Shown here in pieces: positions 1-5,900 of a stretch of DNA of 5,900 nt. The stretch is from Acidobacteriota bacterium (GTDB taxonomy: Bacteria; Acidobacteriota; Terriglobia; Terriglobales; Acidobacteriaceae): the NCBI GenBank assembly GCA_021779695.1, contig JAJYAE010000280.1:1-5900 (forward strand), written 5' to 3'. Made by a program: the position numbers and the translations under genes. The first letter of the stretch is position 1. Every line of letters starts with the position of its first letter. The notes beneath the pieces are model-generated. The model was not told where the DNA came from and ran no database searches. It saw only the letters and a program-made list of their open reading frames with translations.

Positions 1-1
1 C

Positions 2-244
2 GGTGTGATCTCCGACGGCGACCTGCGACGGCTGCTGGAACGCGAAGGCGGTGCAGCCCTCAGTAAAACCGCCGGCGAGGCGATGAACGCGCATCCCAAA
101 ACGATTGGCGCGGGTGAGCTGGCCGCAAAGGCGCTGGCGATCCTCGAAGAGCGCAAGATTACCTCGCTCATCGTCGTCGATGCAGAGCAGCGCGTGGAAG
201 GCGTCGTGCATCTGCATGATCTGTGGGGCGTAGAGCTGATCTGA
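2..244 (+). CDS. kdsD: Arabinose-5-phosphate isomerase (KdsD/KpsF family), C-terminal CBS part, truncated by window edge
   Basis: The frame is open from base 2 and ends at TGA 242-244, giving the last 80 residues of a larger protein whose SIS (sugar isomerase) domain lies outside the window. What is visible is the end of a CBS pair. The GVISDGDLRRLLE segment at the very start is the family's 'TDGDLRR' end of the first CBS motif. It is followed by a second CBS unit (AGEAMNAHPKTI, then ALAILEERKITSLIVVD, then VEGVVHLHDLW), closing with the 'hDLl' signature typical of KdsD/KpsF/GutQ proteins. Family members convert D-ribulose 5-phosphate to D-arabinose 5-phosphate in the cytoplasm, the first step of Kdo synthesis for lipopolysaccharide. 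The catalytic domain is not visible, so a GutQ-like paralogue cannot be excluded. The residue read as Met at base 5 is an internal GTG valine, not a start. The next gene begins 57 bases downstream on the same strand. Confidence 0.88.
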   Translation, partial: GVISDGDLRRLLEREGGAALSKTAGEAMNAHPKTIGAGELAAKALAILEERKITSLIVVDAEQRVEGVVHLHDLWGVELI

Positions 245-276
245 TCGATTCTTACCCTGCCAACGTTCATGTGGAA

Positions 277-282
277 TATACT
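277..282 (+). promoter_or_regulatory. Possible -10 element of the toxin-antitoxin promoter
   Basis: TATACT matches the sigma-70 -10 consensus TATAAT at five of six positions and lies 19 bases before the antitoxin ATG. No convincing -35 hexamer sits 16-18 bases upstream. A start site near 289 would leave a leader of only about 13 bases that keeps AGGG (290-293) as ribosome binding site. The hexamer is flanked by two copies of TGTGGA (270-275 and 282-287), 12 bases apart, which could be an operator half-site pair for the ribbon-helix-helix antitoxin. This is inferred from sequence only. Confidence 0.25.
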
Positions 283-301
283 GTGGAGCAGGGTCAACAT
301 C

Positions 302-535
302 ATGGAAACAATCCAGATTGTCCTCAACAAGGAGCTTTTGCACGCCGCCGACCGGGCCGCTCGCCAGACGAAGCGAAACCGCTCCGCTCTGGTGCGGGAC
401 GCGTTGCGGGAACATTTGCAGCGGCTGGATCTCCGCGCCAAAGAACAGAATGATCGCGAAGGTTATGCAAAGCAGCCGCAGACCTGCGACGAAGCAGCCC
501 GATGGGAAAATGAGGCCGCATGGCCAGCACGATAG
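302..535 (+). CDS. Ribbon-helix-helix (CopG/MazE-like) antitoxin
   Basis: This 77-residue protein is the likely antitoxin of the downstream MazF-type toxin. Residues 2-9 (ETIQIVLN) form the DNA-contacting beta strand, 10-22 the first helix, and 26-42 (NRSALVRDALREHLQRL) the second helix with the usual polar N-cap, together a standard RHH_1 fold. The C-terminal third is acidic and aromatic (DREGYAKQP, then WENEAAWP). It matches the tail that MazE-like RHH antitoxins use to wrap and block their toxin. Such proteins dimerise, bind operator DNA to repress their own operon, and are degraded faster than the toxin. ATG 302 is chosen because the RHH fold begins there and AGGG (290-293) is well spaced. 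An in-frame ATG at 269 would add 11 residues that do not fit the family. The last 16 bases overlap the toxin gene, as is usual for coupled pairs. Confidence 0.85.
   Translation: METIQIVLNKELLHAADRAARQTKRNRSALVRDALREHLQRLDLRAKEQNDREGYAKQPQTCDEAARWENEAAWPAR
512..515 (+). promoter_or_regulatory. Ribosome binding site of the toxin gene, inside the antitoxin gene
   Basis: GAGG lies four bases before toxin ATG 520 and within the antitoxin coding sequence. It supports the 520 start and the 16-base gene overlap. Ribosomes finishing the antitoxin would terminate at 533-535, next to the toxin start, which suits reinitiation. Confidence 0.5.
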
Positions 536-855
536 CGCGCGGGGACGTGCGCCTATATGAGTTCGCACCGCCCGATAAAAAGAGACCTGTGCTTGTGCTG
601 ACGCGTGACAGCGCCGTCAGCTATTTGTCAACCGTGACGGTCGCGCCGATTACTTCCACAATTCGAGGCGTGCCGTCCGAGGTCGTTCTCGGTGTAGACG
701 ATGGCATGAGAGCGCCCTGCGCGGTGAATCTGCACAACGTCGTCACCATTTCAAAGGACAGGCTGGGAAGGCGCGTTGCCCGGCTTACCTCGCCTCGCAT
801 GAATGCAATCTGCGCGGCGCTGCGTTTTTCGCTGGGCTGCGACCTCATTCATTAG
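520..855 (+). CDS. mazF: MazF/PemK-family toxin (mRNA interferase)
   Basis: This 111-residue protein has the length and layout of the MazF/PemK (CcdB-fold) family. It opens with RGDVRLYEF at residues 7-15, the strand found at the start of nearly all members. RPVLVLTRD follows at 22-30, then [12 protein letters not shown] at 39-50, and a central [15 protein letters not shown] segment. By analogy with Bacillus subtilis MazF (Arg25, Thr48), the catalytic residues should be R22 and T45, and both are present, so the toxin looks intact. Members are ribosome-independent endoribonucleases that cut single-stranded RNA at short sequence-specific sites and stop translation; the recognition site cannot be predicted here. 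ATG 520 lies inside the antitoxin gene, with GAGG at 512-515 as ribosome binding site, implying translational coupling that keeps toxin synthesis tied to antitoxin synthesis. The stop lies 67 bases before proS. Confidence 0.88.
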   Translation: MASTIARGDVRLYEFAPPDKKRPVLVLTRDSAVSYLSTVTVAPITSTIRGVPSEVVLGVDDGMRAPCAVNLHNVVTISKDRLGRRVARLTSPRMNAICAALRFSLGCDLIH

Positions 856-882
856 AATAGGACCAGTCAGCATTCCGCCTTG

Positions 883-902
883 CGTCCGCCCGTTCGGACG
901 GG
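883..902 (+). promoter_or_regulatory. Two alternative hairpins in the proS leader
   Basis: In the 67-base gap between the toxin stop and proS, CGTCCG (883-888) is perfectly complementary to CGGACG (895-900), with a 6-base loop. CCCGT (889-893) is perfectly complementary to ACGGG (898-902), with the 4-base loop TCGG. The two stems share bases 895-902, so only one can form at a time. No U-tract follows directly: the nearest T run is at 918-922, 15 bases on, just before the start codon. This is therefore not a standard intrinsic terminator. A regulatory role in proS expression is possible but unproven; in GC-rich DNA such small stems also occur by chance. Confidence 0.3.
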
Positions 903-922
903 AAAGTTTACGCACACTTTTT

Positions 923-2716
923 ATGCATCGTTGGTCCAAGCTCTTTGTGCCCACTCTTCGCGAGGCCCCGGCAGACGCCGAAGTGGCCAGCCACAAGTTC
1001 CTGCTCCGCGCCGGTTACATCCGCCAGCTCGGCGCGGGCATCTACAACTATCTCTTCCTCGGCCAGCGCTCGCTGAACAAGATCATCGGCATCGTCCGCG
1101 AAGAGATGGATCAGATTGCGCAGGAGTTCTACCTGCCCGGCATTCTGCCGCGCGACCTGTGGGAGCAGAGCGGCCGCTGGACCGGCATGGGCGAAAACAT
1201 GTTTCGCCTCAAGGACCGCAAGGGCGCCGACCTCTGCCTGGGCATGACGCACGAAGAGATCATGACCGCCATCGCGCGCAACGAGCTACGCAGTTACAAG
1301 CAGTTGCCGCAGATCTGGTACCAGATTCAGACCAAGTTCCGCGACGAGCCGCGGCCCAAGTCCGGACTGCTGCGCGTGCGCCAGTTCACCATGAAGGACT
1401 CGTACTCCTTCGATCTCAATCCCGCCGGCCTCGACAAGAGCTTCGACTTGCATGACGCGGTCTATCGCCGCATCTTTACGCGCTGCGGACTCAAGTTCGT
1501 CGCCGTTGAAGCAGACTCCGGCGCCATGGGCGGCTCGCAATCGCAGGAGTTCATGGTCTACACCGACGCAGGCGAAGACCTCATCGCAAGCTGCCCGGTA
1601 TGCGGCTACGCAGCCAATCTTGAAAAGGCGACATCACGGCTGGAGCCGGTCACCGAGATGGAACCCACCGGCGACGGCGAGCCCGAGCTGGTGCACACGC
1701 CCGGCTGCGCAGCCATCACCGACGTCGCGGCCTTCTTCAAAATCTCGCCCGCCTCCGACATCAAGTGCGTGGCCTATATGGCGCTCAAACGCGGCGCGAA
1801 CGGCGCGAAGGACACCTGGCACGGAGTCGCAGCTTTCTTGCGCGGCGACCATCAGGTCAACGAGACCAAGCTGCTCGGCGCCATCGGCGCGGCGGAGCTG
1901 CGCCCCATGCAGACGGAAGAGCTGACGCAATACATGAATGGCCCGGCAGGCTATCTTGGGCCGGTTGGCCTCAAGCACGATGCCAGGCCGCTCGGTGAGG
2001 GCCTCACTGTCATCGTCGACAAGTCCCTCGAAGGCCGCAAGAACATGGTCTGCGGCGCCAACAAACTCGACTATCACCTGCGTAACGTCACTGCCGGCCG
2101 CGACTTCACCTGGACGCTGGCGGCCGACATCCGCAGCGTGAATGAAGGCGAGGCTTGTCCGAAAGACAACTGCGCGGGCAAGCTCGTCGTCGGCAAGGCC
2201 GTTGAAGTGGGCCACATATTCAAGCTCGGCTACAAGTACTCCGAGTCGATGGGCGCGCGTGTGCTCGATGAGAACGGCAAGGAAGTGACGCCGATCATGG
2301 GGAGCTACGGCATCGGCATCGAGCGCATCCTCACCGCGGCCATCGAGCAATCCAACGACGCCAACGGCTTCTGGCTGCCCGCTTCCATTGCGCCCTTCAC
2401 CGTCGTCGTCACCGTCACCAATGTGGCTGACGCGGCGCTGCGCGAGACCGGTGAAAAGCTTGCTGCCGAACTCGAAGCCGCGGGCCTCGACGTTTTGCTG
2501 GATGACCGCGACGAGCGCGCCGGCGTCAAATTCAAAGATGCCGATCTGGTCGGAATTCCCTATCGCATCAACGTCGGCAAGAAGGCGGCAAGTGGAGTCG
2601 TGGAGCTCGTTCGCCGCGCCACCGCAACAAGCACCGACGTTCCGATCAGTGAGGTGGCTGCTCAAGTCAAAGAGCGCGTACAGGAAGATGCGCTGCTCAC
2701 GCAGGTGGATGCATAA
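923..2716 (+). CDS. proS: Prolyl-tRNA synthetase, bacterial type with editing insertion
   Basis: This 597-residue class II synthetase charges tRNA-Pro with proline in the cytoplasm. The N-terminus ([22 protein letters not shown]) matches the conserved bacterial ProRS opening. Motif 1 lies around residues 30-50. Motif 2 is at 137-163 ([15 protein letters not shown], then [10 protein letters not shown]), with the ATP-binding R140 and E142. Motif 3 is at 460-470 ([11 protein letters not shown]), with R468. Between motifs 2 and 3 lies the INS editing domain (about 224-407), which in this family removes misacylated alanine. It keeps the [11 protein letters not shown] and GYLGPVGL signatures, and K289 probably corresponds to the E. 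coli editing lysine K279. Cysteine pairs C224/C227 and C412/C417 bracket INS and may bind a metal. The anticodon-binding domain spans about 490-595. ATG 923 is chosen from the conserved N-terminus; the longer in-frame start at 803 lies inside the toxin gene. There is no clear Shine-Dalgarno. The motif 1 proline position holds phenylalanine (F45). Confidence 0.97.
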   Translation: MHRWSKLFVPTLREAPADAEVASHKFLLRAGYIRQLGAGIYNYLFLGQRSLNKIIGIVREEMDQIAQEFYLPGILPRDLWEQSGRWTGMGENMFRLKDRKGADLCLGMTHEEIMTAIARNELRSYKQLPQIWYQIQTKFRDEPRPKSGLLRVRQFTMKDSYSFDLNPAGLDKSFDLHDAVYRRIFTRCGLKFVAVEADSGAMGGSQSQEFMVYTDAGEDLIASCPVCGYAANLEKATSRLEPVTEMEPTGDGEPELVHTPGCAAITDVAAFFKISPASDIKCVAYMALKRGANGAKDTWHGVAAFLRGDHQVNETKLLGAIGAAELRPMQTEELTQYMNGPAGYLGPVGLKHDARPLGEGLTVIVDKSLEGRKNMVCGANKLDYHLRNVTAGRDFTWTLAADIRSVNEGEACPKDNCAGKLVVGKAVEVGHIFKLGYKYSESMGARVLDENGKEVTPIMGSYGIGIERILTAAIEQSNDANGFWLPASIAPFTVVVTVTNVADAALRETGEKLAAELEAAGLDVLLDDRDERAGVKFKDADLVGIPYRINVGKKAASGVVELVRRATATSTDVPISEVAAQVKERVQEDALLTQVDA

Positions 2717-2728
2717 ACAAGTCCGGCC

Positions 2729-2735
2729 AGGGGAG
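2729..2735 (+). promoter_or_regulatory. Strong ribosome binding site of the PBP gene
   Basis: AGGGGAG lies five bases before ATG 2741 in the 24-base gap after proS. It fixes the PBP start. The gap shows no terminator or promoter, so the PBP gene is very probably cotranscribed with proS. Confidence 0.75.
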
Positions 2736-2740
2736 CGCGC

Positions 2741-5170
2741 ATGAAGGTCAAAATCAAACTTCCGCAAAAAACCGGGCATCGCTCCGTTGGGAGCATGTTG
2801 CTGGGCGCCGCTCTGGCCTGTTTACTCCTGGTAGGCCTTATCGGCTTCAGCGTCTTTTTTTACTACTACTTCAAATATCAGGGAGTGGTGGACGCTCGGC
2901 TCAAAGAGCCGCTCTTTGCCGACACAGCCAAGATCTACGCGGCTCCGCGCGAAGTACGTCCCGGCCAGAAACTCACGGTCCAGCTCATCGCAAGCGAATT
3001 GCGTGAGGCCGGCTACAGCAGCGACGACGCTCCACCCGCACCCATGGGTTCCTTCGTTCAGAACGCGCAGTCCATCACCGTGCATCCGGGCCCCGAGTCC
3101 TATCACTCTCCGGATGCCGCCACCATCAGCATCTCCGGCGGCCAGGTCGCTTCAGTGCTGGGTGACAACGGCCGGCCACTCTCCAGTTACGAGCTCGAAC
3201 CTCTTCTCATCACGGGCCTGAGCGAGGACGCCAACCGCACCAAGCGCCGCCTCGTCACGTACGACGAAATCCCGCAGAATCTGGTTCAGGCTGTCCTCGC
3301 CATTGAAGACCGCCGCTTCTTTGAGCACAGCGGCGTCAACTACGGCCGTCTCCTTGAAGCGGGCATTCGAGACATCGCCACCGGCCAGAAGCAACAAGGC
3401 GGCTCTACGCTCACCATGCAACTGGCGCGTGGCTTCTTCCTTACGCCAGAGAAGCGTTTCAAGCGCAAGATCATCGAGATCGTCATTACCTTCCAGCTTG
3501 AGCACCGCTTCAGTAAAAAGCAGATCTTTGAGATGTATGCCAACGAAATTCCTCTTGGCCAGCGCGGCAGCTTCTCAATTGACGGCTTTGGCGAGGCCTC
3601 GCAAGTCTACTTCGGCAAGGATGTCCGCCAGCTCGACCTTGCCCAGTGCGCGATGCTCGCCGGCATAATCCAGCGGCCCAGTTACTTCAACCCCTTTCGC
3701 CATCCGGACCGCGTCATCGACCGCCGCAATCTCGTGCTCGACTCCATGGTAGAAACAGGCGCCATCACCAAAGAGGTCGCCGAGCAGGCAAAGCAAGAGC
3801 CTCTTCGCCTTGCCCCCGCCAGCGTTGACGCCAGTGAAGCGCCCTACTTTGTCGATCTTGTGCGCGATGAGTTGTCACAGAAACTCGGAGACCGGGACTT
3901 CAATCGGGAGGGCCTCCGAATCTATACCTCGCTGGATCCTGATCTGCAACGCGCAGCCACCATCGCGGTCGAGTCCACGGTACCGCAGATTGATGCACAG
4001 GTAGACCGCCTGCACGCTCGCAAAAAGAAACTCGGGCAGCCCTATGTCTACCCACAGGTCGCGCTCGTCGCAATCAATCCCCACACAGGCCAGGTGCTGG
4101 CGCTGGTGGGAGGGCGAAGCTACGGCGCCTCGCAGCTCAATCACGCGGTTGCAAAGCGTCCCACCGGCTCGATCTTCAAGCCCTTCGTCTACGCTGCTGC
4201 CTTCCAGACGGCCGTGGAAGGCACGATGCTCCCAGGGCAGAACAAGCTCTTTTCGCCTGTCACTCTGCTCAATGACCAGCAGACTACCTACGATGCTGGA
4301 ACTCCACTGGAATACACGCCCCGCAACTACAAAGGCGAGTACTATGGCGACATTACGGCCCGCTACGCTCTGCAACGTTCTGACAACAACGCCACCATCT
4401 CTCTCGCCAGCATGGTGGGCTTTGATCGCGTTGCCGCACTCGCGCGCGACGCCGGCATCGCAACTGCACAGCCCACGCCCGCTATGGCCATTGGCGCGTA
4501 TGACGCTACACCGCTGGACATGGCCGGCGCGTACACGGTCTTTGCCAATAACGGTCTGCACCTCAACCCGTGGATGCTGGCCAGCGTCCGCACTCCGCAA
4601 GGTGACGTCATCAAAGACTTCACGCCGGATTCTCGCCAGGTGCTCGACCCGCGCGTTGCCTTCCTGACCACCAGCATGCTTGAAGCCGTACTGCAGGGGA
4701 ACGGCGGCAAGCCATGTGAGATTGAAGGGCGAGACTACTGCGGCACCGGCGCCGGCGTGCGTAACATGGGCTTCACGGCTCCCGCCGCCGGCAAAACCGG
4801 CACCGACCACGACGCATGGTTCGCCGGCTTCACTACAAACCTGCTCTGCATCGTGTGGGTTGGCAACGACGACTATACCGATATCAAGCTGGAAGGTGCC
4901 CACGCCGCCGCGCCCATCTGGGCTGAGTTTATGAAGCGGGCAGTTGCCCTGCCACAATACTCCGACGCGCACGACTTCACGCCCCCCGACGGAGTGCAGA
5001 TCGTCACGCTCGACAGAACCACCAACCTGCTCGCCGATGCCTCTTGTCCGGATGACTACGAAGCGGCGTTCCTCAACGGTACTGCTCCCACCGACACCTG
5101 TGACCACCCCTCCGACCACCGGAACATCTTCCAGAAGATCTTCGGCCTGGGCAAGAACAACAATCAGTAA
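2741..5170 (+). CDS. Bifunctional class A penicillin-binding protein, PBP1B type (glycosyltransferase/transpeptidase)
   Basis: This 809-residue inner-membrane enzyme polymerises lipid II into glycan strands and crosslinks them in the periplasm. A short basic cytoplasmic tail (KVKIKLPQK) precedes one membrane segment at about 19-44. Residues 64-157 (IYAAPREVRPGQKL, then LREAGY, then LEPLLITGL) resemble the UB2H domain of PBP1B proteins. The GT51 domain holds all key motifs: EDRRFFEHSGVN with catalytic E189, QGGSTLTMQLAR at 219-230, RKIIE with the second glutamate E246, and IFEMYANEIPLG around 262-273. The transpeptidase domain has SIFK (nucleophile S477, K480), SDN at 547-549 and KTGT at 685-688, so both activities should be intact. 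The tail has C769 and C787, and an extra pair C659/C667 lies just before KTGT. It follows proS closely and converges on the DNA glycosylase gene, overlapping it by 7 bases. It could equally be annotated mrcB- or PBP1A-family, so I give no symbol. Confidence 0.95.
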   Translation: MKVKIKLPQKTGHRSVGSMLLGAALACLLLVGLIGFSVFFYYYFKYQGVVDARLKEPLFADTAKIYAAPREVRPGQKLTVQLIASELREAGYSSDDAPPAPMGSFVQNAQSITVHPGPESYHSPDAATISISGGQVASVLGDNGRPLSSYELEPLLITGLSEDANRTKRRLVTYDEIPQNLVQAVLAIEDRRFFEHSGVNYGRLLEAGIRDIATGQKQQGGSTLTMQLARGFFLTPEKRFKRKIIEIVITFQLEHRFSKKQIFEMYANEIPLGQRGSFSIDGFGEASQVYFGKDVRQLDLAQCAMLAGIIQRPSYFNPFRHPDRVIDRRNLVLDSMVETGAITKEVAEQAKQEPLRLAPASVDASEAPYFVDLVRDELSQKLGDRDFNREGLRIYTSLDPDLQRAATIAVESTVPQIDAQVDRLHARKKKLGQPYVYPQVALVAINPHTGQVLALVGGRSYGASQLNHAVAKRPTGSIFKPFVYAAAFQTAVEGTMLPGQNKLFSPVTLLNDQQTTYDAGTPLEYTPRNYKGEYYGDITARYALQRSDNNATISLASMVGFDRVAALARDAGIATAQPTPAMAIGAYDATPLDMAGAYTVFANNGLHLNPWMLASVRTPQGDVIKDFTPDSRQVLDPRVAFLTTSMLEAVLQGNGGKPCEIEGRDYCGTGAGVRNMGFTAPAAGKTGTDHDAWFAGFTTNLLCIVWVGNDDYTDIKLEGAHAAAPIWAEFMKRAVALPQYSDAHDFTPPDGVQIVTLDRTTNLLADASCPDDYEAAFLNGTAPTDTCDHPSDHRNIFQKIFGLGKNNNQ

Positions 5171-5900
5171 GCAGCCACTGTGCTGGGCAGCACCTGGCAG
5201 CGCGGACACCAGAACGTCACCCGCGCTTCCGGCCCCTGCAGCCGGCGCTCGATGCGCTCTTCGCACCTGCGGCACGGCTCACCGGCTCGCCCGTAGACCC
5301 ACAGGCTTTCCGCTGGGTCGGAATCATGCGTTGTCCGGCGATGCAGTCCGCGAAAGGTAACGATGCGCTCGCCTGAATCCTCCAACACGTTCGCGGCGAT
5401 GAGCTTCTGCGCGGTCGCAATGAGCTGGTCAATCTGCGCTGCGCTGAGCGCGGCGACCTGCGCAAACGGATGCACGCCGCACACAAAGCAGATCTCTGAC
5501 TTGAAGACATTGCCCACACCAGCAAGCACTTCCTGGTGCAGCAGCACGTCACCAATCTCCTCGCGCGCGCAGGCTCGCACGCGCTCCGCAACAGCTTCCG
5601 CGTCAAACTCCGCGCTCAGCACGTCGCGCGCCGCCGGCGGAATGCGGCGATCGCGCTGAAGCGTCTGCGCGGTGTGCATCTGCGCCACCGGCACGCGAAA
5701 GCCCACGGCAACAAACTCGGCATTCTCGATGACGACGCGCATGTTGGCGCGCGGTTGCTGCCAGCGCTCGCCGCGGCGGTAGATGTGCCACGCGCCGCTC
5801 ATCAGCATGTGCGTCGCCAGCGTGGCGCCGCCGGAGAAATGAATCAGCAGCCATTTGCCCCGCGACTCCACACGGTCCACCGTGCGCCCGGTCAGCGGCG
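5164..5900 (-). CDS. nei: Endonuclease VIII / Fpg-family DNA glycosylase, N-terminus cut by window edge
   Basis: The gene reads leftwards to a TGA at 5166-5164. The visible in-frame part is 5164-5898, and the frame continues past the apparent start at 5880 (a GTG valine) as PLTGRTV. The catalytic N-terminal Pro-Glu is therefore outside the window. Visible hallmarks are ESRGKWLLIHF with the beta-loop lysine, THMLMSGAW (the H-M-S/T-G strand), and the helix-two-turn-helix at 5491-5553 (LLHQEVLAGVGNVFKSEI) that binds DNA. A C-terminal four-cysteine zinc finger runs from CRRC near 5274 to CPRC at 5197-5208. These enzymes excise oxidised bases and cleave the abasic site by beta/delta elimination during base excision repair. 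The HRRTTHDSDPAESLWVYGR segment before the finger favours Nei over MutM, as far as I recall. The protein runs about ten residues beyond the last zinc-finger cysteine, and this tail makes the overlap with the PBP gene. Confidence 0.9.
   Translation of the reverse strand, partial: PLTGRTVDRVESRGKWLLIHFSGGATLATHMLMSGAWHIYRRGERWQQPRANMRVVIENAEFVAVGFRVPVAQMHTAQTLQRDRRIPPAARDVLSAEFDAEAVAERVRACAREEIGDVLLHQEVLAGVGNVFKSEICFVCGVHPFAQVAALSAAQIDQLIATAQKLIAANVLEDSGERIVTFRGLHRRTTHDSDPAESLWVYGRAGEPCRRCEERIERRLQGPEARVTFWCPRCQVLPSTVAAY
5174..5198. other. Imperfect stem-loop just past the PBP stop
   Basis: GTGCT (5180-5184) pairs perfectly with AGCAC (5189-5193) around a GGGC loop. An outer GCCA/TGGC stem (5174-5177 with 5195-5198) extends it across a small internal loop. 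It begins 4 bases after the PBP stop and lies wholly inside the last codons of the opposing glycosylase gene. No T-run follows on either strand, so it lacks the hallmark of an intrinsic terminator. It may be only a result of the coding sequence, or it may stabilise the PBP mRNA 3' end. Confidence 0.25.

Noticed and set aside
223..560. Other small open frames overlapping the toxin-antitoxin region on both strands
   Set aside because: They overlap the well-supported antitoxin and toxin frames, lack good ribosome binding sites and show no family resemblance.
853..858. TAGAAT as a -10 box for a proS promoter
   Set aside because: It overlaps the toxin stop codon, and no -35-like hexamer lies 16-18 bases upstream. 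A single hexamer match is not enough to call a promoter.
883..922. Intrinsic terminator between the toxin gene and proS
   Set aside because: The GC-rich hairpins are real on paper, but the T run (918-922) is 15 bases past the stem and directly abuts the proS start, so it does not fit a rho-independent terminator.
803..922. A longer ProRS starting at ATG 803 (637 residues)
   Set aside because: The extra 40 residues lie mostly inside the toxin gene in another frame and do not resemble ProRS. The family N-terminus begins exactly at ATG 923.
860..922. T-box riboswitch controlling proS
   Set aside because: The 67-base leader is far too short for a T-box and has no visible specifier-loop or antiterminator elements.
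1634..2779. A long open frame (381 codons) on the - strand opposite proS
   Set aside because: It is antisense to an unambiguous proS with intact family motifs, and its translation shows no recognisable domain. Long antisense frames are expected opposite GC-rich genes with strong third-position bias.
3875..5275. A 466-codon open frame on the - strand opposite the PBP gene
   Set aside because: It is opposite the transpeptidase half of a clear PBP, has no recognisable motif, and also overlaps the real nei gene in another frame. I read it as a codon-bias shadow.

Overview
This is an ordinary-looking, high-GC, densely coding bacterial chromosome segment with five genes on the + strand and one convergent gene on the - strand. 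A KdsD-type arabinose-5-phosphate isomerase points to a Gram-negative (LPS/Kdo-making) organism. The ProRS start (MHRWSKLF...) and the PBP and Nei subtypes look to me most like Acidobacteriota (Terriglobia: Granulicella, Edaphobacter or Acidobacterium relatives). That taxonomic guess is recall-based and was not checked by a search.

Layout. (1) Positions 2-244 hold the last 80 codons of kdsD (CBS domain), cut by the left edge. (2) Positions 302-855 hold a compact type II toxin-antitoxin pair: a 77-aa ribbon-helix-helix antitoxin overlapping by 16 bases a 111-aa MazF/PemK-family endoribonuclease toxin. (3) Positions 923-2716 hold proS, a full bacterial-type prolyl-tRNA synthetase with an editing insertion. 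It follows a 67-base leader that can form two mutually exclusive GC-rich hairpins and has no good Shine-Dalgarno. (4) Positions 2741-5170 hold a bifunctional class A penicillin-binding protein of PBP1B type, 24 bases after proS, with a strong ribosome binding site. (5) Positions 5164-5900 on the - strand hold an endonuclease VIII/Fpg-family DNA glycosylase, cut at its N-terminus by the right edge. It overlaps the PBP gene tail-to-tail by 7 bases.

How the genes fit together. kdsD (LPS core sugar supply) and the class A PBP (peptidoglycan synthesis) are envelope genes, proS serves translation, and Nei repairs oxidised bases. The mazEF-like pair sits between housekeeping genes in the same orientation, with no recognisable terminator after it, so transcripts starting at kdsD or the antitoxin could run on into proS and the PBP gene.

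I found no tRNA, rRNA, CRISPR array, insertion sequence or attachment site, and no gene-free stretch longer than about 70 bases. I do not see a clearly undescribed system. The points most worth a second look are the non-proline residue at the class II motif 1 proline position of ProRS, the proS leader, the toxin-antitoxin position, the PBP/Nei tail overlap, and an extra cysteine pair near the PBP KTGT motif.
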